Of a DNA stretch of 64,000 nt, positions 9,021 to 18,330 are shown in pieces. The DNA comes from an uncultured Flavobacteriaceae bacterium. Its GTDB lineage: Bacteria; Bacteroidota; Bacteroidia; Flavobacteriales; Flavobacteriaceae. Location: positions 596,178 through 660,177 of the forward strand of contig CALSTP010000001.1 in NCBI GenBank assembly GCA_943789305.1, given 5' to 3'. How positions within the stretch are numbered: position 1 is the stretch's first letter; every line of letters starts with the position of its first letter. The notes under the pieces are model-generated. The model was not told the DNA's origin. It saw only the letters and a program-made list of their open reading frames with translations, and made no database searches. Made by a program: the position numbers and the translations under genes.

Positions 9021-10877
9021 ATGCAACTTAAATTTCGTTTGTGTGGCTTTGTGTTCCTCCAAATTTTGCTTTGTTTTTCACAAGAAGAACCAACTATAAA
9101 CCCAAAATCAGCAACTGTCTCAGAAACTCTTTTAGATGAGGTCGTCGTGGTAGATTCTAGATTCGAAATTAAACGTTCTCAGTCTGGAAAAACAGTTATT
9201 AAAATTTCCGAAAAAGAACTGAAGAATTTTCTCGGGCGAAGCCTCGCTGAATTACTTCAAACTTATGGAGGAATTAATGTTACGGGAAATCGATCTGCCG
9301 CTGGTCAAAATTTAGGGTTTTCTATCCGAGGAGGACGAAATAATCAGGTTTTGATTTTAGTTGACGGGGTTCGTGTTTCGGATCCATCAAGGATCGAAAA
9401 TGACTTTGACCTTAATTTTTTGAACCTCGCCGACATTGTTTCTATTGAAATAGTAAAAGGTGCGGCAAGTACGCTGTATGGGAGTTCTGCATCAACCGGA
9501 GTAGTTAACATTAGAACCAAAAAATCCAACAAGGCACTGAAAATAGATTTGGGGTCTACGGTTGGAAACCAAAATGCTCCAAAATCTTCTTTTGATAAAT
9601 TGAGTTATTTCAGCAATTTTGTAACTTTTTCGGGATCAAAAAATAAGTTTCAATACAAATTAAACTTTGCTAATCAGAATATTAATGGCTTGAGTTCGGT
9701 TAATGTTGGAACAGAGGTTGATCATTTTTCCCGGACTAATTTAGGACTTCAATTTGGACGAGATGGTGAAAATTTTGATTGGAATGTGACCTACAACAAA
9801 GACCATATCGTATCGGACTACGATAATGTATTTCCAGTTGAAGATGCTGATTTTGTTCTTACAACAGATTTAGAGCGATTTTCTTTTAGTTCAACCTATT
9901 CCCATCAATATGGAAGCCTTCAGGCAGTAGTTGGACTTCAAAATACGGATCGAAAATTTGAGGACAATTATCCCCGTGTTTCTGAAGCTACAAACGTTGC
10001 TGTTGACGTATTTAATAAATTTACTTTCAAAGATCGTTTTTATGCAGTTTTGGGATACGCGCATCAACGTTCTTCTTTTGAGGGAGTTCCTTCCAATTCG
10101 CAAAATGATATTTATTTTAATTTAGTTTATTTATCCCCACTGGGAATTAACTTTAATGGGGGATCACGTCTTAATAATCATCAGGTTTATGGAAGTCACT
10201 TCACCTATAGCATCAATCCAAGTTTTTCTTTTCTTCTTTCCGATGAGAACCGATTAAAAATAATTTCTTCTTTGAGTTCTGCATTTATACCACCCAGTTT
10301 ATATCAACTTTATGATGTGTATTCTGGAAACAATGATTTGGAACCCGAAGAAAACACCACTTTTGAGTTTGGTTTTGAGTGGAGTAATAGCGATAATGCA
10401 AGAGCATCACTTTTGTTTTTTAAACGAATAGAAGACCCTACTTTGATTTATGATTATACTACTTATAAATATGCCAATTCAAATGAACGTATTTCGTACA
10501 GGGGACTGGAGTTTGAATATAAGAATAAGCTTTTTGATGCAATTGATATTCGATTGAATTATACATACAACGAAACAACTTCAGGGAATTTAATTTACTT
10601 ACCCAAACAGGTTTTTGGAACGGTTTTGGATTATGATCTAAATCCTTCTACTCATTTAAATACCAGTTTTCAACATGTTGGATCCCGATTAAGTTTGGGT
10701 GGTCCAAAATTAGAGGCATATACTCTGATAGATTTTAAAATCAATCACATTTTTAGGAATCAAAGATTGTCCGTTTTTTTTATTGTGGCAAACGTTCTGG
10801 ATACAGAGTTTGTTGAAATCGAAAATTACAGTACTCAAGGGCGTAGTTTTAGATTGGGATTAAATTTTAGTTTTTAA
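9021..10877 (+). CDS. btuB: TonB-dependent outer-membrane receptor for cobalamin
   Basis: A 618-residue outer-membrane receptor with a signal peptide (MQLKFRLCGFVFLQILLCFS), a plug domain (about residues 45-165; IRGGRNNQVLILVDGVRV and VKGAASTLYGSSASTGVVNI are typical) and a 22-strand barrel that ends in the aromatic C-terminus RLGLNFSF. The length matches E. coli BtuB (614 with signal) rather than the roughly 1000-residue SusC receptors. The cobalamin riboswitch directly upstream and the divergent btuFCD genes identify the substrate as vitamin B12 or a relative. Its end overlaps the convergent S41 protease gene by 11 bases. Confidence 0.92.
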   Translation: MQLKFRLCGFVFLQILLCFSQEEPTINPKSATVSETLLDEVVVVDSRFEIKRSQSGKTVIKISEKELKNFLGRSLAELLQTYGGINVTGNRSAAGQNLGFSIRGGRNNQVLILVDGVRVSDPSRIENDFDLNFLNLADIVSIEIVKGAASTLYGSSASTGVVNIRTKKSNKALKIDLGSTVGNQNAPKSSFDKLSYFSNFVTFSGSKNKFQYKLNFANQNINGLSSVNVGTEVDHFSRTNLGLQFGRDGENFDWNVTYNKDHIVSDYDNVFPVEDADFVLTTDLERFSFSSTYSHQYGSLQAVVGLQNTDRKFEDNYPRVSEATNVAVDVFNKFTFKDRFYAVLGYAHQRSSFEGVPSNSQNDIYFNLVYLSPLGINFNGGSRLNNHQVYGSHFTYSINPSFSFLLSDENRLKIISSLSSAFIPPSLYQLYDVYSGNNDLEPEENTTFEFGFEWSNSDNARASLLFFKRIEDPTLIYDYTTYKYANSNERISYRGLEFEYKNKLFDAIDIRLNYTYNETTSGNLIYLPKQVFGTVLDYDLNPSTHLNTSFQHVGSRLSLGGPKLEAYTLIDFKINHIFRNQRLSVFFIVANVLDTEFVEIENYSTQGRSFRLGLNFSF

Positions 10878-12351
10878 TCAACCCTAGAGATTTATTTTGA
10901 GGCAATTCAATGAACATGTTATTGTTTTCCTCATATTCTGGATCAAACATAGGAACTAAAACTTCCCCTTCCGGAGGGCTGTATTTACTTGATGCATTGA
11001 TTTGGCTTAATGCCGCAGCAAGTAGGGGTTCATCGGATGAACCCAAAACGCCTAAATTTGTTGTTCTTTCTTTGAGGACAAGATCAGGGATAAGCCCATT
11101 GCCATAGTCAGAAAAATCTAAGCTGTTTGCCGATTTTACAACGATGGGTTGCATGGCATAGGTGTGATTTGAATTTTTGACTCGATTATTTGTATCTACA
11201 TAATCATAAAGTGTAATTGAACCTACATTTTTCCCATAGGTGGTATCCCCAATATGGATAACATTAACATGAGGTGCAAGTCCATTTATTAATAGTTCAG
11301 AAGCCGATGCACTTCGACCGGTAGCTAGCACATAAATGTTGTTCAAATTTAAAGAGGGTAGGCTAACTCCATCTGCAGTTGCGCTTACAAAATAATTGTT
11401 CAATTCATAATCATCATTATCATTTGAATTGTTGTTTATTTCCTCGAAATAGGCTAAAAGCTTTGAGTTCCAAACTTGTTTTGAAAAAATTTCATCGGTA
11501 AATTGTCCCGTAATCATGCTAGCAAGATATACACAGGTCTGTACAGATCCACCACCATTATATCTTAAATCCAATACTAAGTCTGTCACATTTTCTGCTG
11601 CAAATTCAGAAAAGGTATCGATTAATTCTTGGTTAAATCCACTAAGAAATTTGTTGTACATGAGGTAAGCTACTTTTCGACTTCCTTCTTCCAAGATAAT
11701 TTTTTTATGAATAGGGTTTTCTTGAAAGTTTTCAACCTTATCTAAAGTTACAGTCTCACCTGTACTGTCGAAAGATTCTGAAGCAGCGTTGTATTCTGCT
11801 AAACTTACGGTGTAAGTTGGTGAATCATCATAAAGTAAACCTTTATAGTTAGCAGCACTCAAATCTTGGTCATTTACAGCGATTATAAAATCTCCACGGT
11901 CAATTCCTTTGATATCAGCATCAGAATTGGGAAGGACGTAGGTAACTACAGCTACCAATTCGTTGCATCCTGTACACTGCCGCGTAACATAGAATTTCAT
12001 TCCGTTGGAAGATGAAATTCCTGCAAGTTGATTTTGAAGATTAACATAATCTTCATCAATCCAACTGAAACGATCATCAGGATGTTTTAAACTTTCAAAA
12101 AAATCTGAGGGGTCAGTTGTTTCTTTTAAATAGCTTGCGTATTCTGCTGCATTATTATTTTTTGAATCGGCTAAGTTTTCAACCTCTTCTTGCCAAAAGT
12201 AATATTGGTTTAACCCAACCCAAATAAAATCATTTATTTCTGTATTTGGATTTGATCCCAAATCCAATTCATTATCATCTCGATCATTTGTGGAGCAATT
12301 AGTCAATAAAGCAAGAATTCCGAGGAGGCAAAACGTATTATGCTTATTCAT
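10867..12351 (-). CDS. S41-family (tail-specific/CtpA-like) protease lipoprotein
   Basis: A 494-residue lipoprotein protease: the signal ends in the lipobox LLTNC with Cys19. An N-terminal helical region (about 35-125) precedes a PDZ-like segment (about 130-210, with VVTYVLPNSDADIKGIDRGD) and the S41 catalytic domain (about 225-430). The putative nucleophile is the Ser in GRSASASE near residue 347 and the general base Lys lies in YGKN near residue 372, the normal Ser/Lys spacing. The LVLDLRYNGGGSV motif near 260 is also typical. It would cleave C-terminal regions of envelope proteins. It converges on btuB. Confidence 0.88.
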   Translation of the reverse strand: MNKHNTFCLLGILALLTNCSTNDRDDNELDLGSNPNTEINDFIWVGLNQYYFWQEEVENLADSKNNNAAEYASYLKETTDPSDFFESLKHPDDRFSWIDEDYVNLQNQLAGISSSNGMKFYVTRQCTGCNELVAVVTYVLPNSDADIKGIDRGDFIIAVNDQDLSAANYKGLLYDDSPTYTVSLAEYNAASESFDSTGETVTLDKVENFQENPIHKKIILEEGSRKVAYLMYNKFLSGFNQELIDTFSEFAAENVTDLVLDLRYNGGGSVQTCVYLASMITGQFTDEIFSKQVWNSKLLAYFEEINNNSNDNDDYELNNYFVSATADGVSLPSLNLNNIYVLATGRSASASELLINGLAPHVNVIHIGDTTYGKNVGSITLYDYVDTNNRVKNSNHTYAMQPIVVKSANSLDFSDYGNGLIPDLVLKERTTNLGVLGSSDEPLLAAALSQINASSKYSPPEGEVLVPMFDPEYEENNNMFIELPQNKSLGLIKN

Positions 12352-12453
12352 ATATTACAATTTATTAAACGTATTCAAATTTAAGGAACTCATTCAAATA
12401 AAGGAGCATTTTAAAATATATTCCTATACTTGCAAATACAAAAACTATTCCAA

Positions 12454-13002
12454 ATGAAAAATACATCCCTTTTACTGTCATTCTTATTGTGTTCTTGTCT
12501 TCTTTCAGCGCAAGATATTTTTGAGGAGTTCCAAAAAGATCCAGAAGTATCTTACATAAGTGTAAGTCCAAAAATGTTTGAAATGCTTGGAAAACTCAGT
12601 ATCAATACTGATGATCCAAAAATGAATGGTTTTATTGAAATGGTTCAAAGCATGAAGCATTTTAAGGTTTTGAGTACTAAAAACCCATCAATTGCAGAAA
12701 AAATGGATGTTTGGTTGACAAACCAATTAGTCGAGACTGATTTGGAAACCGTATTGAATTTAACAGAACAAGAGGTTGAAGTTCAATTTTGTGTGGTTTA
12801 TGGGGAGGAGGAATCCAAAGTAGATCAGTTGGTTATGTTTGCTAAAGGAGCACAAAAATTTGCAGATCAAGAAGGACTTGATGTTTCTAATCTGGATTTT
12901 ATTCTTTTGTCTATTGAGGGGAAAATTGACTTGAATCAAGTTGCTACTCTTACTGAAATTGTAGATATCCCTGGAGGAAATTTTCTTAAAAAAATCAATT
13001 AA
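12454..13002 (+). CDS. DUF4252-domain secreted protein
   Basis: A 182-residue protein starting MKNTSLLLSFLLCSCLLSAQ, a signal peptide. I chose the ATG at 12454 over an in-frame TTG at 12430 because the signal peptide then starts correctly. The mature part (IFEEFQKDPEVSYISVSPKMFEML, then MKHFKVLSTKN and the EVQFCVVYGEE-type strand) matches DUF4252, a family almost confined to Bacteroidota with no known activity. TATACTTG at 12425-12432 is one base off a Bacteroidota -7 box and would give a short leader. It converges on purB with a 4-base overlap. Confidence 0.8.
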   Translation: MKNTSLLLSFLLCSCLLSAQDIFEEFQKDPEVSYISVSPKMFEMLGKLSINTDDPKMNGFIEMVQSMKHFKVLSTKNPSIAEKMDVWLTNQLVETDLETVLNLTEQEVEVQFCVVYGEEESKVDQLVMFAKGAQKFADQEGLDVSNLDFILLSIEGKIDLNQVATLTEIVDIPGGNFLKKIN

Positions 13003-14342
13003 ATTCCAGTGTAATTGAATGGAGATATCTTTTTTAACTCCACCTTAACTTTAGTGTCTATTTCAAGATTATTGATGAAGGTGTGAAAGGATTCTTGATT
13101 GATTTCTTGATTCGTTCGTGTTAATCCTTTAAGCACTTCGTATGGATTAGGGTAACCTTCACGCCTCAAGATGGTCTGAATTGCTTCTGCAACTACAGCC
13201 CAGTTTGAACTTAAGTCTTCTTCAATTTTTTGAGAATTTAATAAAAGTTTATTAAGGCCTTTCTGAGTCGATTGGAAAGCAATCAAGGCATGACCAAAGG
13301 GTACTCCAATATTTCTTAAAACAGTGCTGTCTGTAAGGTCTCTTTGAAGTCTCGAAACAGGTAGCTTGCTAGCGAAATACTCAAAAAGTGCATTGGAAAT
13401 TCCCAGATTTCCTTCTGAATTTTCAAAGTCAATAGGATTTACTTTGTGCGGCATTGCAGAGGAACCGACTTCTCCTTCAAGAATTTTTTGTTTGAAATAA
13501 TCCATTGAAATATAGGTCCAAAAGTCTCGATCCAAATCTATAATAATGGTGTTGATTCTTTTGAGTGCATCACATAATGCTGCAAAATAATCGTAGTGTT
13601 CTATTTGCGTGGTAGGGTAGGAATGGTGAAGTCCTAAACTGTCTTCAACAAAATGAGTTCCAAAATTTTTCCAATTTGTTTCGGGGAATGCAATATGGTG
13701 AGCATTGAAATTTCCTGTTGCACCTCCAAATTTTGCTGCGTGTGGTATGGCAAGTAAACTTTTTGTTTGATGTTCTAGACGATTTACAAATACATCAATC
13801 TCTTTTCCCAATCGAGTAGGGGAAGCAGGTTGCCCATGTGTTCGAGCCAAAAGAGAAACTTCTTTATATTCTTGTGCCAGTGTTCTTAGTACTTCAATTA
13901 AACTCTCTAATTCTGGTAAATAAACTTTTTCCAGGGCTTCCTTTATTGATAGAGGGATTGCAGTATTGTTGATGTCCTGAGAAGTTAAACCAAAATGGAT
14001 AAACTCTTTGTAATCTTGTAATTGAAGTTTATCAAATTCTTTTTTTATGAAATACTCAACAGCTTTAACGTCGTGATTGGTTGTTTTTTCAATTTCTTTA
14101 ATTTCAAGGGCATCATCTGCTGAAAAATGCTGATAAATAGAGCGTAATTCTTCGAATAGTGAAGGATTGAATGATTTTAGCTGAGGTAAGGGAAGTTCGC
14201 AGAGTGCAATAAAGTATTCTATTTCAACCCGAACTCGGTATTTAATCAGCGCTTCCTCTGAAAAAAAAGGGGAAAGGTTTTTGGTCTTTCCTCTGTAGCG
14301 ACCATCCACAGGAGAAATTGCATTTAGCGTATTGAGTTTCAT
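12999..14342 (-). CDS. purB: Adenylosuccinate lyase
   Basis: A 447-residue enzyme that removes fumarate from SAICAR and adenylosuccinate in purine synthesis. The frame stays open further upstream, but the protein starts at 14342: MKLNTLNAISPVDGRYRGK is the standard PurB N-terminus. The family signature loop GSSAMPHKVNPIDFEN sits near residues 290-305, the TSQDINNTA motif near 120 and ARTHGQPASPT near 170. It lies in the usual flavobacterial position next to a HEAT/ARM-like gene, but that neighbour is decayed here. Confidence 0.96.
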   Translation of the reverse strand: MKLNTLNAISPVDGRYRGKTKNLSPFFSEEALIKYRVRVEIEYFIALCELPLPQLKSFNPSLFEELRSIYQHFSADDALEIKEIEKTTNHDVKAVEYFIKKEFDKLQLQDYKEFIHFGLTSQDINNTAIPLSIKEALEKVYLPELESLIEVLRTLAQEYKEVSLLARTHGQPASPTRLGKEIDVFVNRLEHQTKSLLAIPHAAKFGGATGNFNAHHIAFPETNWKNFGTHFVEDSLGLHHSYPTTQIEHYDYFAALCDALKRINTIIIDLDRDFWTYISMDYFKQKILEGEVGSSAMPHKVNPIDFENSEGNLGISNALFEYFASKLPVSRLQRDLTDSTVLRNIGVPFGHALIAFQSTQKGLNKLLLNSQKIEEDLSSNWAVVAEAIQTILRREGYPNPYEVLKGLTRTNQEINQESFHTFINNLEIDTKVKVELKKISPFNYTGI

Positions 14343-14391
14343 AAGTTGAAAATTAAAATTCAAAGATACGGTTCTTAGGTTAAAATAGAAA

Positions 14392-14950
14392 TCAAATAGG
14401 CATGATTCGTCTAAGAACAGATTTAAATGCTGCGGAGCTCTTGTAAAGCTCTTTTTGGATGTATGCATTTAGTTCTCCCGACACCCACTCATGGTGATCT
14501 TTGAAATAAACCAGTGTTTTGATTACAAAAACTTTGGGTGCTACTTTTTTAGCCCCAAGTAGGGTATCGAAACAATTCTCGATAATTTGGTCTTTTGTTT
14601 TTGAGTCCATCTGTTCTCTTTTTGGGGAATCTTGCATTTGGGGAATCTAGCAGTGATGATAAAAAAGTTTTGCGAATGGGCGTCATTTACTTTCGTGGGT
14701 TTGATGTTTATAAGCTTTTAAATATTTTATAAAATAGGACACAAAATTAATGTGCTTTTCCTTTAGCACCAAACGTTCCAGTACCCGAGAGGCAACAACA
14801 TTCTCTCTGTTTTGTTTTTTGAAAAAGCAAGTTCAATGAGTTCATCTATTAATTTTGGATGCTTCTTAATTAGTTGAACCCTTTGTTATCTCGATCCTCT
14901 ATTGAGGCATAATACGAAAGCAAATCATTTTTAAGATTTGGTGTTCTCAT
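14392..14950 (-). pseudogene. Decayed ARM/HEAT-like purB-neighbour gene with several frame breaks
   Basis: Reading the minus strand from an ATG at 14950, pieces of one protein appear in successive frames: MRTPNLKNDLLSYYASIED up to a stop at 14870-14872; then LIKKHPKLIDELIELAFS in another frame; then NVVASRVLERLVLKEKHIN continuing to a stop near 14690; then RPFAKLFY near 14680; and finally an open piece of about 75 residues (KTKDQIIENCFDTLLGAKKV to LRRIMPI) ending at 14392. Together they reproduce the order of a roughly 190-residue helical-repeat protein usually found beside purB in Flavobacteriia. At least three indels separate the pieces, so the gene is dead unless the sequence is wrong. The last piece alone could be miscalled as an 81-residue gene. 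Confidence 0.75.
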
Positions 14951-14954
14951 TGAA

Positions 14955-15731
14955 CTAGAGTTGAAGGACTTTAAATTCTTCGTAACATCCGCTAATTGCC
15001 TCCAAAATTTGTAAATCGTTAGCTTCTAGGATGAATGCTTTTGAATAATTGCAATTTCGCAAAATCTCTTCGAGATTTACCCGATTGATTCCGAGCAACT
15101 GTATCAATACTTCTCGGTCAAATTTTGAGGCTAGCAAGTTTTTAATCTCATCGTCTGCCCTCATTTTTTTTAGTTTCCTCATTTGTGCTGGATTTTTACC
15201 AAAGAGGTTGTATAAAAAATCTGCTGGATTGAAAAGCGCGCCAACTGCTTTTGCAATGGAAGATCTATTTCTATTTCCAGCCTCATATCCTCCTGAGGGA
15301 AGTCCCTGTATGTTGTACCTACCGGCTGGGTTTAGAGGAACATTTTTTACATCAATGTCCAAATAACCTGTAAGTTGATAAGGTCGTAAGACAACTTCCT
15401 CTAGGGCAAAAGCTAAAACGGTTAGTTTGAATTTTGGATTTTCAAATTTTAGCATGTCTGCGGTTACAGCAACTTTGAATGGTTTGAAACCCAGATAAGA
15501 AAAGTATAGAGTGTCATTGGCTTTTGCTTCAATTTCGAAAACCCCCTTTTGGTCAGAAGTGGTTCCTACAATTGTATTGAGGTTGAGTACATGAACCCCA
15601 TTCATTGTATTTTCGGTGATTTCGTTTTCTACAATTCCTTTGAGAATTTTACGTTCATTTTCTTGGGAAACAGCAATACTTGAGTAGAGTGTTAATAGGG
15701 TAAGGATTAGTCTGTAAAATTTGATACTCAT
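14955..15731 (-). CDS. Secreted carboxypeptidase-like regulatory-domain protein
   Basis: A 258-residue protein with a signal peptide ending near IAVSQ (residue 22). Residues about 27-110 form a CarboxypepD_reg-like beta-sandwich (ILKGIVENEITENTMNGVHV, then GVFEIEAKANDTLYFSYLGF), the domain that also opens SusC-type receptors. The rest contains ALEEVVLRPYQLTGYLDID and a helical C-terminal part rich in charged residues. The family is common in Flavobacteriia, located in the periplasm or outer membrane, and without a proven role. It lies 4 bases downstream of the decayed gene's start, on the same strand, so that gene was formerly its downstream neighbour. Confidence 0.75.
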   Translation of the reverse strand: MSIKFYRLILTLLTLYSSIAVSQENERKILKGIVENEITENTMNGVHVLNLNTIVGTTSDQKGVFEIEAKANDTLYFSYLGFKPFKVAVTADMLKFENPKFKLTVLAFALEEVVLRPYQLTGYLDIDVKNVPLNPAGRYNIQGLPSGGYEAGNRNRSSIAKAVGALFNPADFLYNLFGKNPAQMRKLKKMRADDEIKNLLASKFDREVLIQLLGINRVNLEEILRNCNYSKAFILEANDLQILEAISGCYEEFKVLQL

Positions 15732-15803
15732 ACTACAAAAATAGGAAGAAAAAGTTTTTACCTCTGGTAAAAACTTTATTTTGTTAGAAAATTAACAAAG
15801 TCA

Positions 15804-17681
15804 TTAAGATCTTGATCTACGACCAAATCCTCCCGGTTTATTAGCTTTTGGGCCATAGGATGATTTAGCCCCCGAATGAGATCTTCTTGATGAGGATGTA
15901 TTACGCTCTTTTTTTTTGGAATCAGGATTGTTGTCAAAACTTCTGCGTTTGTTTTTGTCATAACTTCCTACTGAATCTCTAGATCCTTTAAATTTCTTTT
16001 TATAACCACCAGAACCTCCATCTTTATTGTAGCTTCTTCTTTTACTTCCGCTGTTGCCTCTTCCACCTCTACCTCTTGGTCCTTTTTCTGAAACTTCTAC
16101 ATTAATGTAACGTCCATTTAGCTGAAAATCAGTAAACTTTTCAAGAACTTTTTCACGAAAACTGTTGTGAGTATTAAAAAAAGAAAAACTTTCCATTACA
16201 TCAACATGAAAGACATCATCTTTACCGATTTCTAGGGTTTCTTTGAGGAAGTCCTTGAGCTTTGTCCAGTTGTAGTCATCGCGTTCTCCTACATTAATAA
16301 AGTAGCGAGTTGTGTCTTTTTTGTTGTGTTTTACTCCTTCCGAAGGATTGTCTTCAAACTTACTGTTAAGATCTTTTGCTTTTTTGTAATAATTATGAAA
16401 GCGAGCAAATTCAACAGATACTAGTCGTTGAATAAGCTCTTCCTTGGTTAGTTCGTTTAATTCAGATTCTACCTTTGGGAGGTAATTAAAAATTTCCTTG
16501 TTTACTTCTGTGTTTTTTATTTTTTGAGCTAAGGAGTATAATTGAGTTTCACAAATTTCTATTCCTGTAGGAATTTTTTTTAACTCAATTTTTGCTTGAA
16601 TAATCTTTTCAATCGTACGGATTTTTCGTGATTCACTTTGAGTAACTATTATCATGGAAACCCCTTGATTTCCAGCGCGACCGGTTCGACCACTCCTATG
16701 CGTGTAGGTTTCTATTTCGTCGGGTAATTGATAATTGATTACATGAGTAACATTATCAACGTCAATTCCACGGGCGGCTACATCTGTTGCAACCAACATC
16801 TGAATTTGTTTGTTTCGGAAAGACTTCATTACCATGTCTCTTTGATTCTGACTCAAGTCACCATGCAAAGCCCCTGCACTGTATCCGTCTTCAATAAGTT
16901 TTTCGGCTACGTTTTGAGTATCACGTTTAGTTCTACAAAATATTACAGAAAAAATATCAGGGTGAGCATCTGCAAGGCGTCTGAGTGCGGGATATCGATC
17001 TCTACCACTTACTTTGTAATATTCATGGCTTACGTTTTTGGTTCCTGCATTTTTTGAACCTACCGTAATTTCTTCTGGATTATACATGAATTTTTTTGCA
17101 ATCACAGAAACTTCTTTTGGCATTGTTGCTGAAAAAAGCCAGGTACTTTTATCGTCAGGGGTATGCGAAAGAATTTCAGTGATGTCTTCAAAGAAACCCA
17201 TGTTGAGCATTTCATCTGCTTCGTCTAAAACACAGTATTCAATTTTAGATACATTAACAAGTTTTCTGCGAATCATGTCTTGCATTCGACCTGGAGTAGC
17301 AACTAATATTTGCGCCCCTTTTTTTACTGCTTTAGCTTGATCGGTAATACTTGCGCCGCCATAAATAGCGACTACATTTATTCCTTTCATGTGCTTAGAA
17401 TAGTTTTTGAGCTCTTGGGTTATTTGCAAACAGAGTTCTCGGGTAGGAGAGAGGATCAATCCTTGAGTGGTTCTGCTTTTAAGATCTATTTTTTGAAGCA
17501 TTGGGAAACCAAACGCTGCGGTTTTCCCTGTCCCTGTTTGTGCTAAAGAAACTACATCTGTTTCTTTTTCAAGGAGGATGGGAATTGTTTTTTCTTGAAC
17601 TTCGGATGGGTGTTCAAATCCCATGTCTTTTACAGCCTCTAACAAGGCTTCGTTTAGACCAAGGTCGTGGAATGTTGTCAT
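15804..17681 (-). CDS. DEAD-box ATP-dependent RNA helicase (DeaD/DbpA type)
   Basis: A 625-residue RNA helicase. All core motifs are present: Q motif region (FEHPSEVQEKTIP), Walker A AQTGTGKT (47-54), PTRELC (79-84), DEAD (153-156), SAT (184-186) and HRSGRTGRAG near residue 330. Residues about 455-540 form a DbpA-type RNA-binding domain (FINVGERDDYNWTKLKDFL), and the tail is a long Gly/Arg/Ser-rich, RGG-like region. Such proteins help ribosome assembly and mRNA turnover, especially in the cold. The combination of RNA-binding domain and basic tail fits DeaD/CsdA or DbpA; I cannot choose between them. Confidence 0.9.
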   Translation of the reverse strand: MTTFHDLGLNEALLEAVKDMGFEHPSEVQEKTIPILLEKETDVVSLAQTGTGKTAAFGFPMLQKIDLKSRTTQGLILSPTRELCLQITQELKNYSKHMKGINVVAIYGGASITDQAKAVKKGAQILVATPGRMQDMIRRKLVNVSKIEYCVLDEADEMLNMGFFEDITEILSHTPDDKSTWLFSATMPKEVSVIAKKFMYNPEEITVGSKNAGTKNVSHEYYKVSGRDRYPALRRLADAHPDIFSVIFCRTKRDTQNVAEKLIEDGYSAGALHGDLSQNQRDMVMKSFRNKQIQMLVATDVAARGIDVDNVTHVINYQLPDEIETYTHRSGRTGRAGNQGVSMIIVTQSESRKIRTIEKIIQAKIELKKIPTGIEICETQLYSLAQKIKNTEVNKEIFNYLPKVESELNELTKEELIQRLVSVEFARFHNYYKKAKDLNSKFEDNPSEGVKHNKKDTTRYFINVGERDDYNWTKLKDFLKETLEIGKDDVFHVDVMESFSFFNTHNSFREKVLEKFTDFQLNGRYINVEVSEKGPRGRGGRGNSGSKRRSYNKDGGSGGYKKKFKGSRDSVGSYDKNKRRSFDNNPDSKKKERNTSSSRRSHSGAKSSYGPKANKPGGFGRRSRS

Positions 17682-17731
17682 TGCCGCAAAGGTACTGTTA
17701 ATTATCGAGTATATGTTTTTTTATTTATTCT

Positions 17732-18328
17732 TTAATTTTTTGTCTTAACAACCGTATTTAATTTGTCTAAAAATGTGGTGAATGCTTTTGCCCGATGACT
17801 AATTCTGTTTTTAATTTCTTTACCTAACTCTGCAAAAGTTTTTGAATGACCTTCTGGTATAAAAATAGGGTCATAACCAAATCCACCTTCCCCTTTTTTT
17901 TCTTGAATAATAGTACCTCTTATTTTGCCTTCACATAGAAACTCTTTTCCTTCAATATTAGCTGCAATTATGGTTCTGAATTGTGCAGTTTGATTTTTCT
18001 TATTTAAAAGATTTTCCCAAACTTTTTGAATGTTTTTTTCATTGTTTTTTTCTGATCCAGCATAACGAGCTGAGTACACTCCTGGTGCTCCGTCAAGAGC
18101 GTCAACTTCTAATCCTGAATCGTCAGCAAAGCAATCAAATCCGTATTTGTTTTTTATGTAGTCTACTTTTATTTTGGCATTTTCTTCTAGAGTGGTTCCT
18201 GTTTCTTCTATGTCATCCATACAATTAATATCCTTTAAGCTAAGCAGCTCAATCTGAGGAGGAACCAATTCTTGAATCTCTTTTATTTTATTTGGGTTGT
18301 GTGTGGCGAAGACGAGTTTTTGTTTCAT
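17732..18328 (-). CDS. rdgB: XTP/dITP (non-canonical purine NTP) pyrophosphatase
   Basis: A 198-residue Ham1/RdgB enzyme that hydrolyses dITP, XTP and related deaminated nucleotides to monophosphates and so keeps them out of nucleic acids. The N-terminal VFATHNPNK (residues 6-14) binds the nucleotide phosphate, and the DDSGLEVDALDG segment (69-80) contains the catalytic and metal-binding acidic residues; SGVxSARY-type residues follow. GGFGYDPIF near residue 148 is also diagnostic. It lies 2 bases downstream of rlmH on the same strand. Confidence 0.93.
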   Translation of the reverse strand: MKQKLVFATHNPNKIKEIQELVPPQIELLSLKDINCMDDIEETGTTLEENAKIKVDYIKNKYGFDCFADDSGLEVDALDGAPGVYSARYAGSEKNNEKNIQKVWENLLNKKNQTAQFRTIIAANIEGKEFLCEGKIRGTIIQEKKGEGGFGYDPIFIPEGHSKTFAELGKEIKNRISHRAKAFTTFLDKLNTVVKTKN

Positions 18329-18330
18329 TT

